DNA from: Anaerotruncus sp.
Lineage (GTDB): Bacteria > Bacillota > Clostridia > Oscillospirales > Ruminococcaceae
NCBI GenBank assembly: GCA_021770005.1
Contig: JAETRV010000007.1
Location: 17,134 to 81,133, forward strand
DNA: 64,000 nt
Direction of reading: 5' to 3'
Of the stretch, positions 60,176-64,000 are shown in pieces. The notes beneath the pieces were generated by a model. The model searched no databases. It was not told the origin of the DNA and saw only the letters and a program-made list of their open reading frames with translations. Both the position numbers and the translations under genes were made by a program. Every line of letters begins with the position of its first letter. Position 1 is the stretch's first letter.

Positions 60176-61461
60176 TGACAATCGGTTTGTTCCTGCTTCT
60201 GTTGGCGGTCTTTCTGGTGATCTCCCTGCCGGTAGGCGGCGTGTTCGGCTTGCTTGCGATGCTGCCCAACCTGCTCGGCGGCCTCAACTATGGCCCCTCG
60301 GACGTGGTACGCGGCATGTTCTCGGGTATGAACAGTTTCACGCTGCTGGCGGTTCCGCTGTTCATGGTTTCCGGTATGATTATGGCGGAGGGCGGCCTCT
60401 CCAAGCGGCTGTTCGACTTCTTCGCCTACTTTATCGGCAATAAGCGTGCAGGCTTCCCCTGTGCGGTGGTCGTGACCTGCATGTTCTATGCGGCGATTTC
60501 CGGTTCTTCTCCGGCGACGGTTTCCGCAGTCGGCGCCATGACGATCCCGTTCCTGGTGGAGATGGGCTATGATCTGGTGTTTGCAACCTCGATCGTGACA
60601 GTGGCCGGCGGCCTGGGCGTAATCATCCCGCCCTCGATCTCGTATATCATCTACGCGGCCGCGGCGAATACCTCCCCGTCGTCGTTGTTTATCGCTGGTA
60701 TCATCCCTGGCGTGTTGATCGGCGTTGCACTGATGGTCTACTGCTACATCTATTGTGTACGCAAGGGAGAGGACCGCGAGAAGCTGATGGCGAACTACCA
60801 AACCATCCGCGCAAAAGGGTTCCTTCCGCTGTTTAAAGAGAGCTTCTGGGCGCTGCTGACCCCGGTGGTCATCCTGGGCTGCATCTACTCCGGTATCTGC
60901 TCCCCGACCGAAGCAGCGGTGATCTCGGTCATTTATGGTCTGTTGGTCTGTATTTTTGCCTATAAGACCTTGAGCTTCAAAGACCTGGGACGGGTATTCA
61001 TCTCCGGCGCAAAGACCTATGTAAATATCCTGTTTGTGATTGCGGCGGCGAATGCGTTTGCGCGGGTTATGACCCTGCTGCGCTATCCGCAGACGATCTC
61101 CAAGGCCGTACTCAGCGTGACCGATAATAAGATTGTCATCCTGCTGCTGATGAATGTTATCATGCTGGTTTGCGGTATGATTATCGACAACATTCCGAAC
61201 ATCATGATCCTGACCCCGATCCTGCTTCCCATTGCGACCGCTGTCGGCGTAGACCCGGTCCACTTCGGCATCATCATGACTGCCAACCTGGCGATCGGTA
61301 TGGTCACACCGCCGATGGGCATCAACCTGTTTGTCGCCTCCGGCATGACCAAAATCCCAATGATTAAGCTGGCAAAGGCAACCATCCCGTTCCTGATTGC
61401 GTTCCTTCTCTGCCTGCTGTTGATTACCTTCTGCCCACCGTTAAGCCTGATGCTGGTTTAA
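60175..61461 (+). CDS. dctM: TRAP transporter large permease (DctM)
   Basis: 428 residues, about twelve helices. Signatures: FTLLAVPLFMVSGMIMAEGG, AISGSSPATVSAVGAMTIPF, GGLGVIIPPSISYIIYAAAA and ANLAIGMVTPPMGINLFVAS. It is the ion-coupled translocation subunit. The DctP binding protein follows at 66 bases. Confidence 0.95.
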   Translation: MTIGLFLLLLAVFLVISLPVGGVFGLLAMLPNLLGGLNYGPSDVVRGMFSGMNSFTLLAVPLFMVSGMIMAEGGLSKRLFDFFAYFIGNKRAGFPCAVVVTCMFYAAISGSSPATVSAVGAMTIPFLVEMGYDLVFATSIVTVAGGLGVIIPPSISYIIYAAAANTSPSSLFIAGIIPGVLIGVALMVYCYIYCVRKGEDREKLMANYQTIRAKGFLPLFKESFWALLTPVVILGCIYSGICSPTEAAVISVIYGLLVCIFAYKTLSFKDLGRVFISGAKTYVNILFVIAAANAFARVMTLLRYPQTISKAVLSVTDNKIVILLLMNVIMLVCGMIIDNIPNIMILTPILLPIATAVGVDPVHFGIIMTANLAIGMVTPPMGINLFVASGMTKIPMIKLAKATIPFLIAFLLCLLLITFCPPLSLMLV

Positions 61462-61527
61462 TCATCTGTTCCAGAGCGTAAAAGGTTCCTGCCTTTTCTA
61501 TTATACCAAACAAAAGGAGAAAAAACT

Positions 61528-62607
61528 ATGAAAAAAGTAATTGCTTTGACACTTGCTCTTTCTGCTGCCCTGAGTCTGGCGGCATGCGGATCGTCCGGTT
61601 CCACCAGCAGCGCGGCCCCGGCAGCTTCTTCCCCGGCGGCGGCATCCTCCGAAGCTGCTCCCGCGGCCACTGGTGAGGACTATGGCACCTACAGCTGGAC
61701 CGCGGCAATGACGGTTGCGGAGACCACCACCAACTATAAGATGGTTGAGAAGTTCAAACAGCTGATCGAGGAAAAATCAGGCGGAAGCATCACGGTGGAC
61801 ATCTATCCCGGCGGACAGCTCGGCAACACCACCGAGTTTACCGAGGCGGTTGTCGCGGGCTCGATCGACATCGGCACCGGCATGACCACCGACCTGGTGG
61901 ACTTTGTACCCGAGATGGGCCTGTTCGATATGCCCAACCTGTTCAGTGATGTGCAGCAGATGCGTTCGGTGCTTTCGAGCGACTACGCCTCCACCACCCT
62001 GAACAGCTATTGCGAGACCGCGGGCGTCCATATGCTGGGCTATTCCGACGCGGGCTTCCGTCAGCTGAGCACCAACAAAGCGGTGAATTCTCTGGCTGAC
62101 CTGCGCGGGCAGAAGATCCGCACCATGACCAACAACTACCACATCGCTTACTGGAATGCACTGGGCGCGGCGGCTACCCCGATGCAGTTTACCGAGGTGT
62201 TCATGGGCCTGCAGCAGGGCAGCATCGATGGGGAAGAGAACCCCTATATGAACATCGTGGGCAATAACTTCCAGGAGGTTCAGAAGTACATCGTTGAGAC
62301 CAACCACCTTGGCCACATCATCACCTTCTTCATGAGCAACAGCCTCTATCAGAGCCTGCCCGAGAACACCCGCGCACTGGTTGACGAGTGTGCAGCCGAA
62401 GCGGTAGCATTTGCCGCCGGCACTGCTGACGAGGAGATCAAGACTGATAAACAGGTCTGCATTGACGCTGGATGCGAGATCCTCACCTTCAGCGACGAGG
62501 ATATGGCAGCCCTGAAAGAGCAAGCCCAGGTCGTTTATGACATGGTTCGTGAAAATCTGGGGGACGAGAAGGTGGACGGACTGCTGGAAGCGATTGCAGC
62601 AGCCTGA
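61528..62607 (+). CDS. dctP: TRAP transporter substrate-binding protein (DctP)
   Basis: 359 residues. Signal with lipobox LAAC (Cys about residue 20), an Ala/Ser-rich linker, then the DctP fold: IDIYPGGQLGNTTEFTEAVV-like VDIYPGGQLGNTTEFTEAVV, DLRGQKIRTMTNNYHIAYWN (Arg contacting a substrate carboxylate in the family) and GLQQGSIDGEENPYMNI. Lipidated rather than freely secreted, as expected for a Gram-positive cell. Most TRAP substrates are carboxylic acids; the ligand here is unknown. Confidence 0.94.
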   Translation: MKKVIALTLALSAALSLAACGSSGSTSSAAPAASSPAAASSEAAPAATGEDYGTYSWTAAMTVAETTTNYKMVEKFKQLIEEKSGGSITVDIYPGGQLGNTTEFTEAVVAGSIDIGTGMTTDLVDFVPEMGLFDMPNLFSDVQQMRSVLSSDYASTTLNSYCETAGVHMLGYSDAGFRQLSTNKAVNSLADLRGQKIRTMTNNYHIAYWNALGAAATPMQFTEVFMGLQQGSIDGEENPYMNIVGNNFQEVQKYIVETNHLGHIITFFMSNSLYQSLPENTRALVDECAAEAVAFAAGTADEEIKTDKQVCIDAGCEILTFSDEDMAALKEQAQVVYDMVRENLGDEKVDGLLEAIAAA

Positions 62608-62623
62608 AATCCTAAGATGGAAC

Positions 62624-62658
62624 AAAAGGGGCGCGCTGGATCAGCCGCCCCTTTTACG
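62624..62658 (+). terminator. Intrinsic terminator after dctP
   Basis: AAAAGGGGCG pairs with CGCCCCTTTT. It separates the transporter genes from the amidohydrolase, which therefore may need readthrough or its own promoter. Confidence 0.8.
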
Positions 62659-62673
62659 GTTCCAGACCCCTTG

Positions 62674-62753
62674 GAGCCTGTATTCAAAACCGTTTGATAC
62701 CGTCTGGACAGGCCTTTTGCCTATGCAGCGTCCCCGATTATGAATACAGTTTT
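62674..62753. repeat. Repeat family A, copy 2 (short form, about 80 bp)
   Basis: GAGCCTGTATTCAAAACCG at the left and CCCCGATTATGAATACAG at the right are inverted termini. Compared with copies 1 and 3 it lacks about 30 central bases around TTGAAAAA. It lies between dctP and the amidohydrolase. Confidence 0.75.
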
Positions 62754-62785
62754 TTACAACTGCTGGACTGGAAAGGAGCATTTCT

Positions 62786-63919
62786 TTGGACTTTTTAATC
62801 AAGAATGGGCTGGTCTACGACCCGGCCCAAGCGCGGTTGGAGCGTCGGGATGTGGCGTTGGCAGATGGGAAGATCGCCCGGCCTGATCCGCAGAGGAATT
62901 ACCGGCAGGTGATCGATGCAGAAGGCTGCATCGTGACCACCGGGCTGATCGATTATCATGTACATTATTTCTACCGCGGCACCGAAAACGGCGTAAATCC
63001 AGATGCAAACGCTTTCTGCTGCGGTATCACTACAGCGGTGGACGGCGGGAGCTGCGGTGCGGGTGCCTATGAGCTCTACCAGCGTACGGTGATGGCATCC
63101 AGCGACGTGCGTATCCTAAACTGCCTTTTGGTGGCGTCCGGGGGGCAGGCGACCGACCAATACCCGGAAAACCTCGACCCGGCCTTCTTTGATGAGGAAA
63201 AGATACTCCGCCTGTTTCAGAAGTATCCAGATAACTTGGTGGGGCTGAAAACCCGGATGTCCAATGGGATCGTCGCCCGGGAGCAGGCGGAAGATTCCTT
63301 GCTGCGCACCATCGAGATTGCCGAAAAAGCGGGGACGCGGCTGGTGGTGCATGTAACCAATCCGGTACTGCCGCTGGACCGGCTAGCGGCGATGCTCCGC
63401 CCTGGCGATGTGATCTGCCATATCTACCAGGACCGTGGAGGGCATACCTGTCTGGATGCACAGGGGAAGGTGCTGCCCGGCCTGCTGGAGGCGCGAGATC
63501 GCGGCGTACTGTTTGACGCCTCCAACGGGCGCAGCAACTACGATCTGGAAACCTGCCGGAAAGCGGTGGCGCAGGGATTTGTGCCGGATGTGATCAGCAG
63601 CGATATCAATGCTTCCAGCAGTTTTTTACAGCCGCTGCACAGCCTGCCGCGCATCCTGTCCAAGTTTTTGGATTTTGGTATGAGCCTGCCACAGGTCCTC
63701 GATGCGGCGACGGCTGCACCAGCCCGCTTAATTGGCCGGCCTTCTCTGGCGAGCATGGCCGAAGGGACCGAGGCGGATGTCTGTATTCTGCGGCTGAAGG
63801 AAAAAAAGATCTCCTATGAGGACATCAATGGGAACCGCTTTGAGGGCAACAAGGTGCTGGTGCCGATGATGACCTTCAAAGGCGGCGTGTGCAAATTCTG
63901 TCAGGCAGATTTTTGTTAA
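62786..63919 (+). CDS. Amidohydrolase/deacetylase family metallohydrolase
   Basis: 377 residues. Metal ligands of the dihydroorotase-like group: H-x-H in LIDYHVHYFYRG, candidate carboxylated Lys in LVGLKTRMSNG, His in RLVVHVTNPV, His in VICHIYQDRGG, Asp in VISSDINASSS. This pattern fits the amidohydrolases acting on small N- or O-acyl compounds (Atu3266/EF0837 type). TTG at 62786 with AAAGGAG 8 bases upstream. It likely processes the compound brought in by the neighbouring TRAP system (inference). Confidence 0.87.
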   Translation: MDFLIKNGLVYDPAQARLERRDVALADGKIARPDPQRNYRQVIDAEGCIVTTGLIDYHVHYFYRGTENGVNPDANAFCCGITTAVDGGSCGAGAYELYQRTVMASSDVRILNCLLVASGGQATDQYPENLDPAFFDEEKILRLFQKYPDNLVGLKTRMSNGIVAREQAEDSLLRTIEIAEKAGTRLVVHVTNPVLPLDRLAAMLRPGDVICHIYQDRGGHTCLDAQGKVLPGLLEARDRGVLFDASNGRSNYDLETCRKAVAQGFVPDVISSDINASSSFLQPLHSLPRILSKFLDFGMSLPQVLDAATAAPARLIGRPSLASMAEGTEADVCILRLKEKKISYEDINGNRFEGNKVLVPMMTFKGGVCKFCQADFC

Positions 63920-64000
63920 GAACCCGTATTCACAACCGTTTGACGCCGTCTGAACGGGCATTTTTCCGACCTGCTGCGTTGAAAAACCTTGCAATACACA
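63919..64000. repeat. Repeat family A, copy 3 (cut by window end)
   Basis: AGAACCCGTATTCACAACCG begins at the last base of the amidohydrolase stop codon. It continues with GCCGTCTGAACGGGC and CTGCTGCGTTGAAAAA, following the reverse complement of copy 1 closely. The right terminus lies beyond the window. Confidence 0.75.

Noticed and set aside
59953..61263. 436-codon minus-strand frame
   Set aside because: Antisense to dctQ and dctM; composition (His, Arg, Asp-rich) is typical of the reverse of membrane-protein codons.

Overview
The window looks like a stretch of chromosome from a GC-rich, spore-forming anaerobe of the class Clostridia, most likely Oscillospiraceae/Ruminococcaceae. This is inferred from content: stage II sporulation phosphatase SpoIIE, a gerA-type germination operon, LL-diaminopimelate aminotransferase (DapL), type III glutamine synthetase, strong GGAGG ribosome sites, frequent TTG/GTG starts, and several families of short intergenic repeats. 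No rRNA, tRNA, CRISPR array, phage or transposase gene was seen. Genus is not determinable from the sequence alone.

Layout. 1-6.4 kb: a truncated lipid-linked glycan flippase, a small membrane exporter family protein, a 2-hydroxyacid dehydrogenase followed by a MATE exporter, a D-glutamate cyclase-like gene with its own promoter and attenuator-like leader, and a DUF421/DUF4363 membrane pair. 6.5-10.4 kb: gerA operon (receptor A, B and C subunits) behind a sigma-G-like promoter. 10.4-12.1 kb: a TIGR04076-like protein and a HAD phosphatase/GNAT pair. 12.2-15.1 kb: copper efflux operon, CopA with a C-terminal CopZ-like domain that has its own internal ribosome site, then CsoR. 15.2-26.1 kb: a MITE-like repeat, hypothetical proteins, ProC, an EF-G paralogue, EcsC protein, a catalytically degenerate P-type ATPase-like membrane protein, and RlmB. 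26.2-31.4 kb: a cluster of DnaA-box-like motifs, an Ogg-type glycosylase, hypothetical genes, a dense array of hairpins, and SpoIIE. 31.5-35.4 kb: hybrid histidine kinase with an orphan solute-binding lipoprotein. 35.6-41.9 kb: AEC transporter, then a two-component system divergent from a VTC-domain gene (frameshifted), DUF4956 protein and Cthe_2159-like carbohydrate-binding lipoprotein; a perfect 17-bp inverted repeat lies between the divergent units.

42-49 kb is the most interesting region, a nitrogen-assimilation locus. asnA and glnN (type III glutamine synthetase) run leftward; glnA (type I), an ANTAR-domain regulator and pyrG run rightward. Each divergent unit has a consensus promoter followed at once by a short hairpin with the hexaloop AAAGGC (A at position 1, G at position 4, as in known ANTAR targets) whose loop and 3' arm are also the 5' arm of a transcription terminator. 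This suggests that the ANTAR protein, which has a pseudo-receiver, antiterminates both units.

49-54 kb: PH-domain protein, DapL and DapF (lysine/peptidoglycan precursor), citramalate synthase coupled to a 55-residue Cys/His-rich protein, and an ATP-grasp protein. 55-64 kb: a lipoprotein, two tandem radical SAM genes divergent from an HxlR regulator, then a LysR regulator divergent from a TRAP transporter (DctQ, DctM, DctP) and an amidohydrolase, which probably form a catabolic unit. Three repeat families recur: A (about 80-110 bp, at 1.6, 62.7 and 63.9 kb, a remnant at 59.4 kb), B (168 bp at 15.2 kb) and C (about 90 bp at 31.5, 51.8 and 55.0 kb).
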